Below are positions 1-8,900 of a stretch of DNA of 64,000 nucleotides, piece after piece (within the stretch, counting starts at the first letter, position 1; each line of letters begins with the position of its first letter). Source of the DNA: Planctomycetota bacterium (lineage in GTDB: Bacteria > Planctomycetota > Phycisphaerae > UBA1845 > UTPLA1); NCBI GenBank assembly GCA_016712275.1, contig JADJRI010000009.1:1-64000 (forward strand), in the 5' to 3' direction. The translations under genes and the position numbers were made by a program. The notes under the pieces are model-generated. The model saw only the letters and a program-made list of their open reading frames with translations. It had not been told where the DNA came from and ran no database searches.

Positions 1-443
1 GGAATCTGATCAGAGAAGAAGGCCGCTGTTTCGCGCGCGAGCCGAAAGGCATCGCGCAGCGTTCCACCCTCTGACTTGAGCGATAGCAGAACTTCCAGAA
101 GGCTCAGGAAAACGAATTCTTCGCCCGTGACAGCCACATCCGCGCCCCACGGGTCCTGCGGATCGGCGCTAAAAACATCCCAAGGCTCGTACACCGTCTT
201 GGCGCCGCCGGCGATAATGAGCGGCCTCTGGGATTCATCGATGCGGCAGGCATCGCGGATCATCCCTTTCAGGGCGGCCGTATGGATCTGCATGCTCGAG
301 AGCATGAACACATCGGGAATGCGGCCATCGAGGCGCATCTGGGAGGGGCGGAAATTTTTGTTCCATTGCTGGAGGACGATGCGGGTCTTCGCAAAGCCGG
401 CATCGGCCATGGCGATGCCGACGCTGGCGGCCACCGCAGCCAT
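1..443 (-). CDS. B12-binding-domain radical SAM protein, N-terminal part (runs off left edge)
   Basis: The reverse strand reads without a stop from the ATG at 443 to the window edge. The translation starts MAAVAASVGIAMADAGF and later contains PLIIAGGAKTVYEPWD followed by GADVAVTGEE. That pattern (a Rossmann-like domain, an II-x-GG-x-x loop, then a V-x-G-E-E segment) is the cobalamin-binding half found upstream of a radical SAM domain; the CxxxCxxC core would lie outside the window. The frame stays open upstream to about 570 with no ATG. A second reading beginning MPFDHCTRML at 495 is out of phase, so the true N-terminus may be longer and interrupted by an indel near 450. The substrate cannot be inferred. 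Confidence 0.7.
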   Translation of the reverse strand, partial: MAAVAASVGIAMADAGFAKTRIVLQQWNKNFRPSQMRLDGRIPDVFMLSSMQIHTAALKGMIRDACRIDESQRPLIIAGGAKTVYEPWDVFSADPQDPWGADVAVTGEEFVFLSLLEVLLSLKSEGGTLRDAFRLARETAAFFSDQI

Positions 444-821
444 TTTGAGGTCCCATGGCTGAAGGGAGCATGCGCGTACAGTGGTCGAAGGGCATTGCGA
501 TGACGGGGTCGGTCGTGCTTATGGCCTGGGCTGCGGGTCTGTTCAGGCAGGCAAAGTCAGCTCGCCGGGTTTGAGAAGCTCATCACCGCGTTCGCGACGT
601 GGAAGTTCCATGCATGATCCTGCTATCGGCGACCGGAATCAAATCCGCCGGGCTACGGATGGACGAGGCGGAATTGTAGCGGAAATTAAGTGTGGGTCTA
701 GTAAGAAGTTGCAGCGCAGAATTCGCGCTGTAGCAAGGTGGAAACAGCTTCAGTTTGATGGATTCGACCCTTGAGCGATTGCGATTAGGCCGCTACCGAA
801 ATTGAAATCTGCATAGGGTGG
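444..821. other. Intergenic region without a supported gene
   Basis: This stretch separates two reverse-strand genes. The short open frames have no recognisable protein character. It may hold the promoter of the radical SAM gene or its missing N-terminal codons. Confidence 0.4.
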
Positions 822-1037
822 TCATTGAATCTCTTCAGGAAATCGAGGGTCGTATCCATGATAGTCGATGGCCGCCTGACGCATGGCCCGAACAAGTTCG
901 AGATTGCGTTCGTGTTTCAGTATTCGTTCTTCCGGAGTCAATGATAGGTTGTATTCAAGCAGGCTGACATCGATGCCATAGTCAATGGCTGCCTGCCATG
1001 CGTCCTCTTTGGGCATGTCTGTGTTCGTCGAATCCAT
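822..1037 (-). CDS. Small conserved hypothetical protein (71 aa)
   Basis: This encodes a charged, probably helical protein starting MDSTNTDMPKEDAWQAAIDY, with the core SLLEYNLSLTPEERILKHER. Small proteins with a 'DxxLLxxNLxLTPxERLxxH' core recur in many bacteria, often next to a nucleotidyltransferase-like gene; no such partner is visible here. A purine-rich AGGTGGT sequence lies just upstream of the ATG. There is no signal peptide or membrane segment. The function is unknown; an antitoxin or accessory role is only a guess. Confidence 0.6.
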   Translation of the reverse strand: MDSTNTDMPKEDAWQAAIDYGIDVSLLEYNLSLTPEERILKHERNLELVRAMRQAAIDYHGYDPRFPEEIQ

Positions 1038-1231
1038 GATCGCTGACCACCTACGGGCCTACTTTACCATATCAATTAAGGATATTTCTTACAATTCATT
1101 TTAGTGGCCAATTGAGTCACTAACACACCCGACGGGCTGCGGACGGTATAATCAAAGTCAGTCCGGAAGAGCGTATGACTACCGATAATCTTTCGGGGCA
1201 TTATTTCATTCTTTATTCGAGGAACTTTCAA

Positions 1232-2413
1232 ATGGCATTTTTGAATCAAAAGCGATGGATTCGGCGGATTGTGGCCGTCGGAAGTGCAGTTGCGATTGTT
1301 GTCCTGCACTCAAATCTTCAAGCAAAGGCCACGCCAGTTTTCACAGGGATGGGCGATTTGCCCGGCGGCGAATTCAATACGTCGGCGGAGGGAGTGTCGG
1401 CGGATGGGTCGGTTGTGGTTGGAACCGCCAGTTCGGCGAACGGCTGGGAAGCCTATCGATGGACCCGCGCCACCGGCATTGTCGGACTCGGCGATCTTCC
1501 CACCAGCGCTTTCGATAGCGGGGCACACGCGATTTCAGCGGATGGTTCGACGATTGTTGGTACAAGCCGAACTGTATTTCGCGCGGAAGCGTTTCGATGG
1601 ACCGAGGCGACGGGAATGCAGGGAATTGGAGTCGTAAGTGAAGACGACGTTTCATCGGAAGCAACGGCCGTCTCCGCAGATGGAAGTGTGATTGCGGGCC
1701 ATCGACATATCGCAACTTCCGTACATCGCTACGAGTCTTTTCGATGGACGGAAGGCGGCGGCATGACCGATTTGGGTTCGATTTCCGGTACATTTCCTTA
1801 CGATAAAGTCAACGCCATGTCTGCGGATGGCTCTCAAGTCGTTGGTTTTTCGTTCGCGACTGAAGGTGGTGCGAACCAGGCGTTCAGATGGAACGAAAGT
1901 GAAGGCATCGTCGGGATGGGTGACATTCCAAGTGGCGGCCTCAACAGTCATGCAAAAGGAATGTCGGCGGACGGCACGTATGTCGTCGGTTGGGGCACGA
2001 ACGGCCCTCGGGAGCCGTTTCGATGGTCGGCCGCTACTGGAATGGTGGGACTGGGAGTCGTATCCGGTACCGGGGATACAGCCTTTGATATTTCGGATGA
2101 TGGCTCCATCGTCGTCGGGGGACGCAGCGCCAGTAGTCTGCAACAACAGAGTCTCGCCTTTATCTGGGATCAAAGGCACGGCAAACGAAATCTTCAGCAA
2201 CTGTTGACGAACAACTACGGATTGGACCTCACCGGCTGGTCGCTTGTAGCGGCAAGAGCTGTTTCTGCGGATGGGTCGACCATTATCGGCACGGGCTACA
2301 ATCCATCGGGACAATGGGAGGGGTGGATTGTGCAGGGAGTTCCCGAGCCATCCACGCTTTGTTTGCTTTTTCCTGTAATTGCAGTGTTGTCACATCGCCG
2401 GCGCCGGTCCTAG
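1232..2413 (+). CDS. HAF-repeat extracellular protein with PEP-CTERM sorting signal
   Basis: This is a secreted repeat protein. The start MAFLNQKRW follows a GAGGA ribosome site and leads into a basic then hydrophobic signal segment. The body is made of about seven repeats of the form GLGDLPxxxxxSxAxxISADGSxIVGxS, each followed by a FRWTxxxGM strand: the HAF repeat, expected to fold as a beta-propeller. The C-terminus VPEPSTLCLLF, a hydrophobic stretch and HRRRRS form a textbook PEP-CTERM signal, processed in other bacteria by an exosortase and linked to exopolysaccharide. No exosortase gene lies in the window. An upstream ATG at 1175 is in frame, but it would place 19 residues before the signal peptide and lacks a good ribosome site. 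Confidence 0.85.
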   Translation: MAFLNQKRWIRRIVAVGSAVAIVVLHSNLQAKATPVFTGMGDLPGGEFNTSAEGVSADGSVVVGTASSANGWEAYRWTRATGIVGLGDLPTSAFDSGAHAISADGSTIVGTSRTVFRAEAFRWTEATGMQGIGVVSEDDVSSEATAVSADGSVIAGHRHIATSVHRYESFRWTEGGGMTDLGSISGTFPYDKVNAMSADGSQVVGFSFATEGGANQAFRWNESEGIVGMGDIPSGGLNSHAKGMSADGTYVVGWGTNGPREPFRWSAATGMVGLGVVSGTGDTAFDISDDGSIVVGGRSASSLQQQSLAFIWDQRHGKRNLQQLLTNNYGLDLTGWSLVAARAVSADGSTIIGTGYNPSGQWEGWIVQGVPEPSTLCLLFPVIAVLSHRRRRS

Positions 2414-2436
2414 CTTGTGACTGGATGAGTAAGAGA

Positions 2437-2712
2437 CTATTTCCCGCCGAGCTTTGATCGAATGATATCCGCCCGCACGCTGCTGCGCTGCTCACCTGTC
2501 AGCCTCTCGCCATGAAGCTTTTGAAGGTGTGCCGGCTGCGTGATCACGAACAGCTCGTTCAGAGTGCGAATTTCAATATCCTTGATTCGACCGAGATGAA
2601 CGCCCATGCAGGTGCGATAGGTGCAGCATTGTTTCTTCGCTGCTGATCGTGCGGGCGTTTTCAGAATGCCGTAGGAGCGAAAGACACGGTCATCCAGCCA
2701 AGCGGCCGTTCT
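2437..2712 (-). pseudogene. mcsB: mcsB 3' portion, displaced by three frameshifts
   Basis: This is the rest of the arginine kinase gene. Homology can be followed only by changing frame three times. Near 2711 it enters DDRVFRSYGILK, near 2670 ARTISSEETMLHLSHL, and near 2628 MGVHLGRIKDIEIRTLNELF, ending at the stop at 2437. Each jump fits a small deletion: one C, one A in an A run, and two bases in a GCGC. The rejoined C-terminus has the normal McsB order, including the FVITQPAHLQKL segment. Whether the cell makes an intact kinase depends on whether these indels are real. Confidence 0.75.
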
Positions 2713-3488
2713 TTGATGAGGCATTGCCGCGCGAGGTTTTCGTAATCGATGATTCGCGGAATGACCAACGCCTTGAAATCGTTGACGATGTCCTGTTCGC
2801 CGCGGCCGAGCGTGACTTGATTGCTGATTTGAAAGAGATCGCCGGTGGCTTCGGTGCCTTCGCCGTAGAGGCCGCGAACGGCCAGATGCATGTCCTTGGC
2901 TGCGCGGAAGACGCGTTCGATTTCGCCGGTGAGCTTCAGCGCCGGCAGGTGCAGCATGACCGACACGCGTATGCCCGTGCCGACGTTGGTGGGACATGCG
3001 GTGAGGTAGCCATATCGCGCGTGAAAGGCATATTCGATGTTGTCTTCGAGGCGATCGTCGATGCCGTTGATCTGGTTCCAGATATCGTCGAGCTGCATGC
3101 CGGTGCGGAGGACCTGAATCCGAAGGTGATCTTCCTCATTAACCATGACCGACGTGGTTTCATCCACCGAAATCGCGACGCCGCGTGTGCCCTTGGATTC
3201 GACCAGTTGGCGGCTGATGAGGTGCCGTTCGACCAGCATTTGCCGGTCGAGATCGTCGACCTGATCCAGATCGAGATATTCCCATTGGCCCTTGGTGGCG
3301 CGGCTGTCGAGATGAATGCGAAGTCTTTCGGCCAGTTCGCGCCGCTGGTCGTCGCTGGCGCGGCTGAGAAAAGGATAGCCGGAGACATTTCGGGCGAGGC
3401 GGATGCGCGAGCTGATCACGATTTCCGACATCGGACCCGGCGTGGCGAGCCACTGGCCCGAATTCTTTGCAAGCTTGTCCGTGATCAT
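2661..3488 (-). CDS. mcsB: Protein-arginine kinase McsB (N-terminal 275 aa; frameshifted)
   Basis: McsB phosphorylates arginines on proteins and so marks them for Clp proteases. The phosphagen-kinase fold is clear: IVISSRIRLARNVSGYPF near the N-terminus, DEVT-like ISVDETTSVMVNEEDHLR in the middle, then CPTNVGTGIRVSVMLHLPAL, which matches the conserved CPTNxGTGxRxSVxxHLPAL block. The family is about 350 aa long, whereas this frame stops after 275 because of a deletion near 2711. The ATG overlaps the stop of mcsA (ATGA), which implies translational coupling. The remaining codons are listed as the preceding feature. Confidence 0.85.
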   Translation of the reverse strand: MITDKLAKNSGQWLATPGPMSEIVISSRIRLARNVSGYPFLSRASDDQRRELAERLRIHLDSRATKGQWEYLDLDQVDDLDRQMLVERHLISRQLVESKGTRGVAISVDETTSVMVNEEDHLRIQVLRTGMQLDDIWNQINGIDDRLEDNIEYAFHARYGYLTACPTNVGTGIRVSVMLHLPALKLTGEIERVFRAAKDMHLAVRGLYGEGTEATGDLFQISNQVTLGRGEQDIVNDFKALVIPRIIDYENLARQCLIKERPLGWMTVSFAPTAF

Positions 3489-3988
3489 GGCGTCTCGATT
3501 TTCTGAATGCGGTCGCGAATTCGGGCCGCCTCTTCATATTGCTCGTTGTCAACGGCCTTCACCAGATCGCGCCGCAACCGAATGAGATCGGACTCGGCCG
3601 GTCGCGGCCGATCGATTTTTCGCGGCGTCTTGCCGACATGCTGGCTGGCACCATGGTGTGCGCGCTCGATCAGCGACACGAGCGCCTTTTCAAAAGCATC
3701 ATAATCGCAGGGGCATCCCAAGAGGCCGTTGTTGCGAAATTCGACAAAACTGAGTTTGCATTTGGGGCAGCGCAAGTCGGCGATTTGCTGGGCGGTCACT
3801 TTGCCGCCGCCGATGAAGGCGGTCAGCATCTGGTTCAGATTCACCGCGCCCTGGGCATTCGGGGTGATGCCCTCTTTCTGAGCGCAGGTTTCGCAGAGAT
3901 GGCGTTCGCGCTTTTCACCCTGCGGCGTGATATCGGTCATGTGAACCGTCGCGGGCTGTTTCTTACAGGCATTACAGGGCAGGTGCAT
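3485..3988 (-). CDS. mcsA: McsA-like zinc-finger/UVR protein, activator of McsB
   Basis: The 167-residue protein has two CxxC pairs at the N-terminus (CNACKK and CETCAQ), a second pair region with CPKC and a later GCPCDY, and a C-terminal UvrB/UvrC motif (LRRDLVKAVDNEQYEEAARI). This is the usual layout of McsA, which binds zinc and stimulates McsB. It is directly upstream of mcsB, with overlapping stop and start codons. Unlike mcsB it is intact. Confidence 0.88.
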   Translation of the reverse strand: MHLPCNACKKQPATVHMTDITPQGEKRERHLCETCAQKEGITPNAQGAVNLNQMLTAFIGGGKVTAQQIADLRCPKCKLSFVEFRNNGLLGCPCDYDAFEKALVSLIERAHHGASQHVGKTPRKIDRPRPAESDLIRLRRDLVKAVDNEQYEEAARIRDRIQKIETP

Positions 3989-4198
3989 TCGGCGACGATC
4001 CTTTTCAATTCTGACGGTGCGTTCCCCAAAGTCCGGAAAATCCTAGAACGGTGATATTTTATCGTCAATCCGGGCGGGTTTCATCATTTTACGAATCGCC
4101 AAATCGTCAAAAAACACGATTCTGGCGAAATGTCTGAATCGTGTGACGCTCCGTGGTGCTGGGTGCGCGTTGAAAGGCGCCTCAGCCCTTTGGGCCGC

Positions 4199-4570
4199 TC
4201 ATGGCACAAAAGCGGCCGCGCAATCGCGTGTTTCCCAGACACAAACCTTGGTGATACCCACGCCGGGCGGCATTTTCGGCGCGAATTGGTCGTGGATAAA
4301 CTTGGCGACCAGCTCGGTGGAGGGATTCCGTGCATTGAAGGCCGGATGGTCGTTCAGAAAGGAATCATGAAGGCTGCCGGTTATTTCGCGTAATTGCGGC
4401 TGTAAAATCGTGAAATCCGCCAGCACGTCGATGCCGTCGAGACGCTCGCCGCTGATATACACTTCGACCTGCCAGTTGTGGCCGTGCAGCGGTTCCATGC
4501 GGCCGTCGAGCAGCCGAAGTTGGTGGGCGGCGGAGAATTCGGCTATTAAAGTCAGTTCAAATCGGGACAC
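4199..4570 (-). CDS. 6-pyruvoyl-tetrahydropterin synthase / QueD family protein, PTPS-III-like
   Basis: This 123-residue protein is in the size range of the family. FSAAHQL supplies the first zinc histidine and LHGHNW the other two; LHDSFLND and a C-terminal WETRDC follow as expected. The residue preceding the HGH box at the catalytic position is Glu (EPLHGH), where QueD has Cys (CxxxHGH). As I recall the published subgroups, Glu here marks PTPS-III, which replaces FolB in folate synthesis instead of making queuosine precursor. The assignment to folate is therefore inference. It is divergently transcribed from trpE. Confidence 0.8.
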   Translation of the reverse strand: MSRFELTLIAEFSAAHQLRLLDGRMEPLHGHNWQVEVYISGERLDGIDVLADFTILQPQLREITGSLHDSFLNDHPAFNARNPSTELVAKFIHDQFAPKMPPGVGITKVCVWETRDCAAAFVP

Positions 4571-4660
4571 GGATTGCCTTTCAAATGGTCGAGCAGGTAT
4601 TGCGTTCGCCCGATATTCTATTCCACATTGGCATCGAGCAAATGATAGCGAGATTCGACT

Positions 4661-6199
4661 TTGGCGACGTGTTACCCCAGTTTGGACGACTTCAAGCGCC
4701 TGGCCGGTAAGGGCGCGACGGCGCCGGTGTATCGGAGGCTGCTGGCCGACGAGTTGACGCCGGTGGGGGCGTTTCTGCGGCTGGGCGATGGCGCGGCTGA
4801 TGCGTTTCTGCTGGAGAGCGTGGTCGGCGGCGAGCGGATCGCGCGATACAGCTTCGTCGGGGTGAATCCGTGCAAGGTCTTTCGCGTGAAGGATCGCGCC
4901 GGGTCAATTGAGCACAAGGGCGGAACGCGGCATGAACTGGTTGACGTTCGCGATCCGCTGGGCGAATTGGAGCGTCTCATGGCAGCGGACGCATCGGTTC
5001 TGCGTGAGTGCCTCGATGGCGGCACCACCTGCCTGCCCCGGTTCACCGGCGGCGCTGTCGGTTATGCCGCTTATTATTCGGTTCGATATTACGAAAAGCT
5101 GCCGGGCACGCCGAGGGATGATCGCGCGCTGGACGATCTGCGATTCGGAATCTACGGCGATATGGTCGTCTTCGACCATGCCAACAAAACAGTGCTGGTC
5201 ATTGCGACGGCGCGGCTGGACGGGACGGCGCAGGAAAGTGCCTACCGGGAGGCAGTGGAACGCATCGAGCGGATCGTGTCTAGTCTGCGGCGGCCGCCGA
5301 CCAACTTGCCGAATGCGCTCGAGCTGGAACGATCGAACCCGCCCCGGTTTTCCAGCAATTTATCACAGTCCGAATTCGAAAAGGCGGTGCGTCGATCGAA
5401 GGACTACATCCTTGCCGGCGACATCTTTCAAGTTGTGCTGAGCCAGCGTTTGCGGCTGGAATTCGTGGGCGATCCGTTCGATGTCTATCGCGCGCTGCGA
5501 TACGTGAATCCGTCGCCCTTCATGTTCTACATGAAAAGCCCGAGCGCCATTCTGATCGGCGCCAGCCCGGAGATTCTCTGCCGGGTCGAGGACGGCGTGG
5601 TCACCAATCGGCCGCTCGCGGGTACGCGCAGGCGCGGCGCAAACCCCACGGAGGATGCGGCGATGGAGTCGGAATTGATCGCCGATCCCAAGGATCGGGC
5701 CGAACACATCATGCTAGTCGATCTCGGCCGAAATGATGTCGGCCGTGTGGCATCTCCCGGGACGGTGCAGCTTACGGAATTGATGGCCGTCGAGCGTTAC
5801 AGCCATGTCATGCATCTGTCGAGCAACGTGACGGGCAGGCTCGCGCCGGGGCGATCCGCGATGGATGCGCTGCGCGCGGCGCTGCCGGTGGGTACGGTCA
5901 GCGGCGCGCCAAAGGTGCGGGCAATGGAGATCATCGACGAGATGGAACCGGTGCGGCGCGGGCCGTATGGCGGGGCGGTGGGGTATCTCGATCTGGCGGG
6001 GAACATGGACATGTGCATCGCGCTGCGCACGATGGTGGCGACGCCGGGAAACGTTTTGGGCCAATGGATAATTGACGTTCAGGCGGGCGCGGGAATCGTT
6101 GCGGATAGCGATCCGAGGGCGGAGTTTGAAGAGACGATGAATAAGGCGAAGGCGCAATTGGCGGCTGTGGGAATCGCGAATGCAAAGCCGAGTTGCTGA
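4661..6199 (+). CDS. trpE: Anthranilate synthase component I
   Basis: TrpE converts chorismate to anthranilate, the first step of tryptophan synthesis. At 512 aa the length is normal. Visible hallmarks are SRYSFVG-like ARYSFVGVNP near residue 60, IFQVVLSQRL, PLAGTRRRG, LVDLGRNDVGRV, GTVSGAPKVRAMEIIDE and QAGAGIVADSDP. The start is a TTG at 4661: the nearest upstream in-frame codons include a stop at 4646, and the ATG at 4642 is out of frame. No trpG/pabA partner and no obvious leader peptide lie next to it. Confidence 0.95.
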   Translation: MATCYPSLDDFKRLAGKGATAPVYRRLLADELTPVGAFLRLGDGAADAFLLESVVGGERIARYSFVGVNPCKVFRVKDRAGSIEHKGGTRHELVDVRDPLGELERLMAADASVLRECLDGGTTCLPRFTGGAVGYAAYYSVRYYEKLPGTPRDDRALDDLRFGIYGDMVVFDHANKTVLVIATARLDGTAQESAYREAVERIERIVSSLRRPPTNLPNALELERSNPPRFSSNLSQSEFEKAVRRSKDYILAGDIFQVVLSQRLRLEFVGDPFDVYRALRYVNPSPFMFYMKSPSAILIGASPEILCRVEDGVVTNRPLAGTRRRGANPTEDAAMESELIADPKDRAEHIMLVDLGRNDVGRVASPGTVQLTELMAVERYSHVMHLSSNVTGRLAPGRSAMDALRAALPVGTVSGAPKVRAMEIIDEMEPVRRGPYGGAVGYLDLAGNMDMCIALRTMVATPGNVLGQWIIDVQAGAGIVADSDPRAEFEETMNKAKAQLAAVGIANAKPSC

Positions 6200-6263
6200 G
6201 AGCCGGATCAGCTTGACGGCGCGCCAAGCGGTGGCTATCTTTCGGTGTTCTTGATACCTCCCA

Positions 6264-6349
<86 letters not shown>

Positions 6350-6637
6350 ATCTTCCACGTCGTGTGGTTTTCAGACTGAAAATCGGTTTTTATTCTCGAA
6401 TCGCCCCCGTGGGCTCAATTCTTGGCATGCCTATTTGCCATTCCTTGAGTCGTGCATGTAATACCCTATAGAATCTGAGATTGGCTCAGGGGTTCCGCGA
6501 CGGTTAAATGAGGACTCGGGATTCACATTTGCCTCCGGGCACCCAACACCGGCGATCGGCCGGCGATGTGACAGTGCATTGTGCATCGCAAACCAATGAG
6601 ATGAATTCGTTCGAAGTCCGGTGGGTGGAGTGTATCT

Positions 6638-7855
6638 ATGTTTGTCCGGTCACACTTGGTGCTGCTGGCGGCGCTTTTCATTGCAGGTTCAAGTCGCGCA
6701 TCGGCCGACCAGACCTGGATGACGCTCGCCGGCGAAGCAACCATTAACTTTCATCGCGCTGTTCTTGGGGAACATCACATCAACATCAACGGCGGCGCCG
6801 GCTTACAGATGAGCGGGAACAACGATGCGCTGCTGATGAATGTGAATCTCGCCTCCAACCTGACTCTTGTCACCGCGAACCTGAGGATCGTTGAGATTTC
6901 TCAGGGCCAGCTTGTATTGCCGGCTTCGATTATCATACAGTCGGCCACCGGCGAACTGCCATTGGCCGAATTAAGAGTCGAAGTTAAGCCGGGTTCCCGC
7001 AGCGACTCATTCACCGCGAAGATCAAATCCCGACGGCAGCTCGCTGACGTATTCCAATTGACCGATGGCAAGGCGGCTTTGAGTCATGGCAAGGATGGTC
7101 GGCAACTCGAAGTTCGCGATGGCGCGATCAGGATATCAAAAGAGCTCGCCAAACAGCTGGGTGACTTCAATTTAGAGGGCGTCACCATCGGCCAACTCGA
7201 GATTCTCGCCGATGTCGAATTCGCGGGCGGCGATGCGGAAGCCGCCGATTTTCTTCCTGCGGCGCCTGAGGGCGGTTCGCCGCGCGGGTCCATCGGACCG
7301 GACGTCATCGTCGGCGGCGTGGGCGTTTCCGGCGAAAACGGCAGCAATCAAAGCGATGTGGTTTCATTCACGCCCACTGGCGCGATTCGTGCCTACTCGC
7401 TTGCAACAACCTCCTGCAACATCGGTACTGCCGATCTTTCCTGGACCACCTGCGGTCAATTGTCCAATCCTGTTTGCGCCCAGCACCCGGTCATTTCGCA
7501 AAACTTCTATCGACTCAAGAACGGCCGCTTCGAGCAACTGGGGCAGAGCTGGCTCAAGCACGGCTTTTGTGCCTTGGATGAGACACTTTGCTCGGCATCT
7601 TGTCCTCCGGATGGCTGCGGCGTTCTCGGCCCCGGCTGCTCCGACCCTTACACTGCATCACGGAATTCGGGGCCCGGCCTCAGGCGTAAATCGGACGTGA
7701 ATGCGTTTACCGGCAGATTTATTTATCCTTTTTCCAACGGATCGAGCGGTTCTCCGGCCATCAATGGCCGTCTGCAGGTGCGAAGCGACGACGTCAATCC
7801 GGCGATGAATTCGGGGCGGCTATACTGGGCCGAGTGCCAGTACACGGCAGGATGA
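6638..7855 (+). CDS. Secreted protein of a large planctomycete-type family, 'QSWLKHGF' copy 1 (5' part; frameshift)
   Basis: An N-terminal signal peptide (MFVRSHLVLLAALFIAGSS) is followed by DQTWMTLAGEATI, a weak N-terminal domain, and then the diagnostic core: TTSCNIGTADLSW, HPVISQNFYRLKNG, FEQLGQSWLKHGF, GCSDPYTASRN, and RLYWAECQYTA. The same order occurs in the genes at 9484 and 52044, so this is a three-member family. The frame ends at 7855, but homology continues in another frame from 7848 (feature below), consistent with loss of CG from a GCGC. I do not recognise a named domain and no enzyme motif is visible. An extracellular or surface location is likely. Confidence 0.75.
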   Translation: MFVRSHLVLLAALFIAGSSRASADQTWMTLAGEATINFHRAVLGEHHININGGAGLQMSGNNDALLMNVNLASNLTLVTANLRIVEISQGQLVLPASIIIQSATGELPLAELRVEVKPGSRSDSFTAKIKSRRQLADVFQLTDGKAALSHGKDGRQLEVRDGAIRISKELAKQLGDFNLEGVTIGQLEILADVEFAGGDAEAADFLPAAPEGGSPRGSIGPDVIVGGVGVSGENGSNQSDVVSFTPTGAIRAYSLATTSCNIGTADLSWTTCGQLSNPVCAQHPVISQNFYRLKNGRFEQLGQSWLKHGFCALDETLCSASCPPDGCGVLGPGCSDPYTASRNSGPGLRRKSDVNAFTGRFIYPFSNGSSGSPAINGRLQVRSDDVNPAMNSGRLYWAECQYTAG

Positions 7856-8837
7856 CGCCGCCGCCGGCAATGCGGACAACAACGCATCGCATCGCCCGGT
7901 GACCTTCAATTCGAGCTTTGCCATGTCGTTTACCGGTCCGACGATTCAGGAGATTCCCGCGATTCGGGAATGGAAGCTGAATGATCCGGATGTTGTGGAA
8001 ACCGATATTCGCGTGCCGAATGAAGGCTTAATGATTCTGGCGGCCAAGGCCAGCGACAACGGCGACGGCACATGGCATTATGAGTACGCGCTCTTTAATC
8101 AGAATTCGGATCGATCCGCGGGAACGTTCAGCGTCCCGGTCGGCAACGCAGTAATTACAAACATCGAATTCAAGGATGTCGATTATCACAGCGGCGAAGT
8201 GTATTCCCTGACGGATTGGACGCCCGTGCTCTCGAACGGAATAATGAAGTGGTCAACCTCGCATACGTTTGGGCAGAACCCCTACGCCAACGCGCTGCGA
8301 TGGGGGACGATGTACAATTTTCGATTTGATGCAGCCATGCCGCCAAGTGTGTCGGGCGGATCCATTTCCGTCGGGCTGTTCAAGTTTGGGACCCCCGGTG
8401 CGATCAGTGCCACGACGGTGGTACCGAAATTGCGCGGCGACTTTGATGACAATGCGATCATCGACGGGAGCGACTTTGCCATTTTCCTGCAAGCGCATGG
8501 ACATTGCTTCGCGCCGAACGATCCGCCGAGCTCGCTCGATGCTAATGCCGACATGAACGGCGACGGCTGCGTCACCTTGGAGGATTTTGACCTTTGGTTG
8601 GCGTGCTATCGAATCTTTGAGGGCGACCCGCAGGCTCAAGCCCCGCTGCCGGCTGATGTAGGGGACATCAATGGCAATGGGGTGATCGATGCGTCGGACC
8701 TCGACCGATTTATTATTATTTATCTGACTTCCGGCGAAGCCACTTTTCGGGAGCTATTTGTTTCCGATTTTGATTCCGATTCAGATCTGGATGAAATCGA
8801 TATTCAGGCTTTTGTCTCGCGCTTGTTGGATTCATGA
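7848..8837 (+). CDS. 'QSWLKHGF' family copy 1, 3' part with dockerin-like tail
   Basis: This continues the previous reading frame with DDAAAGN, IREWKLNDPDVVETDI, HYEYALFNQNSDR, DVDYHSGE and RWGTMYNFRFD, all aligned with copies 2 and 3. The C-terminus carries Ca-binding, dockerin/EF-hand-like loops: DFDDNAIIDGSDF, DMNGDGCVTLEDF, DINGNGVIDASDLDRF and a final DSDSDLDEIDIQAF. An independent start is not supported: the first ATG is inside the conserved domain. A TA-rich intergenic region follows. Confidence 0.75.
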   Translation, partial: QDDAAAGNADNNASHRPVTFNSSFAMSFTGPTIQEIPAIREWKLNDPDVVETDIRVPNEGLMILAAKASDNGDGTWHYEYALFNQNSDRSAGTFSVPVGNAVITNIEFKDVDYHSGEVYSLTDWTPVLSNGIMKWSTSHTFGQNPYANALRWGTMYNFRFDAAMPPSVSGGSISVGLFKFGTPGAISATTVVPKLRGDFDDNAIIDGSDFAIFLQAHGHCFAPNDPPSSLDANADMNGDGCVTLEDFDLWLACYRIFEGDPQAQAPLPADVGDINGNGVIDASDLDRFIIIYLTSGEATFRELFVSDFDSDSDLDEIDIQAFVSRLLDS

Positions 8838-8857
8838 CGCAGGAATTCGCCATGGCG

Positions 8858-8900
8858 CAGGAATTCGCATTTACCCGTTTAGGCAAATTCCTGACGTTTT
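8858..8900 (+). terminator. Terminator-like hairpin after copy 1
   Basis: CAGGAATTCGC (8858-8868) can pair with GGCAAATTCCTG (8882-8893), with a bulge and a 13-base loop, followed by ACGTTTT. The upstream 13-base word CGCAGGAATTCGC is also directly repeated at 8839 and 8856. The T tract is short, so termination is uncertain. Confidence 0.4.

Noticed and set aside
4571..4660. trp leader peptide or attenuator before trpE
   Set aside because: The gap is only 90 bases and shows no Trp-codon cluster or terminator pair.
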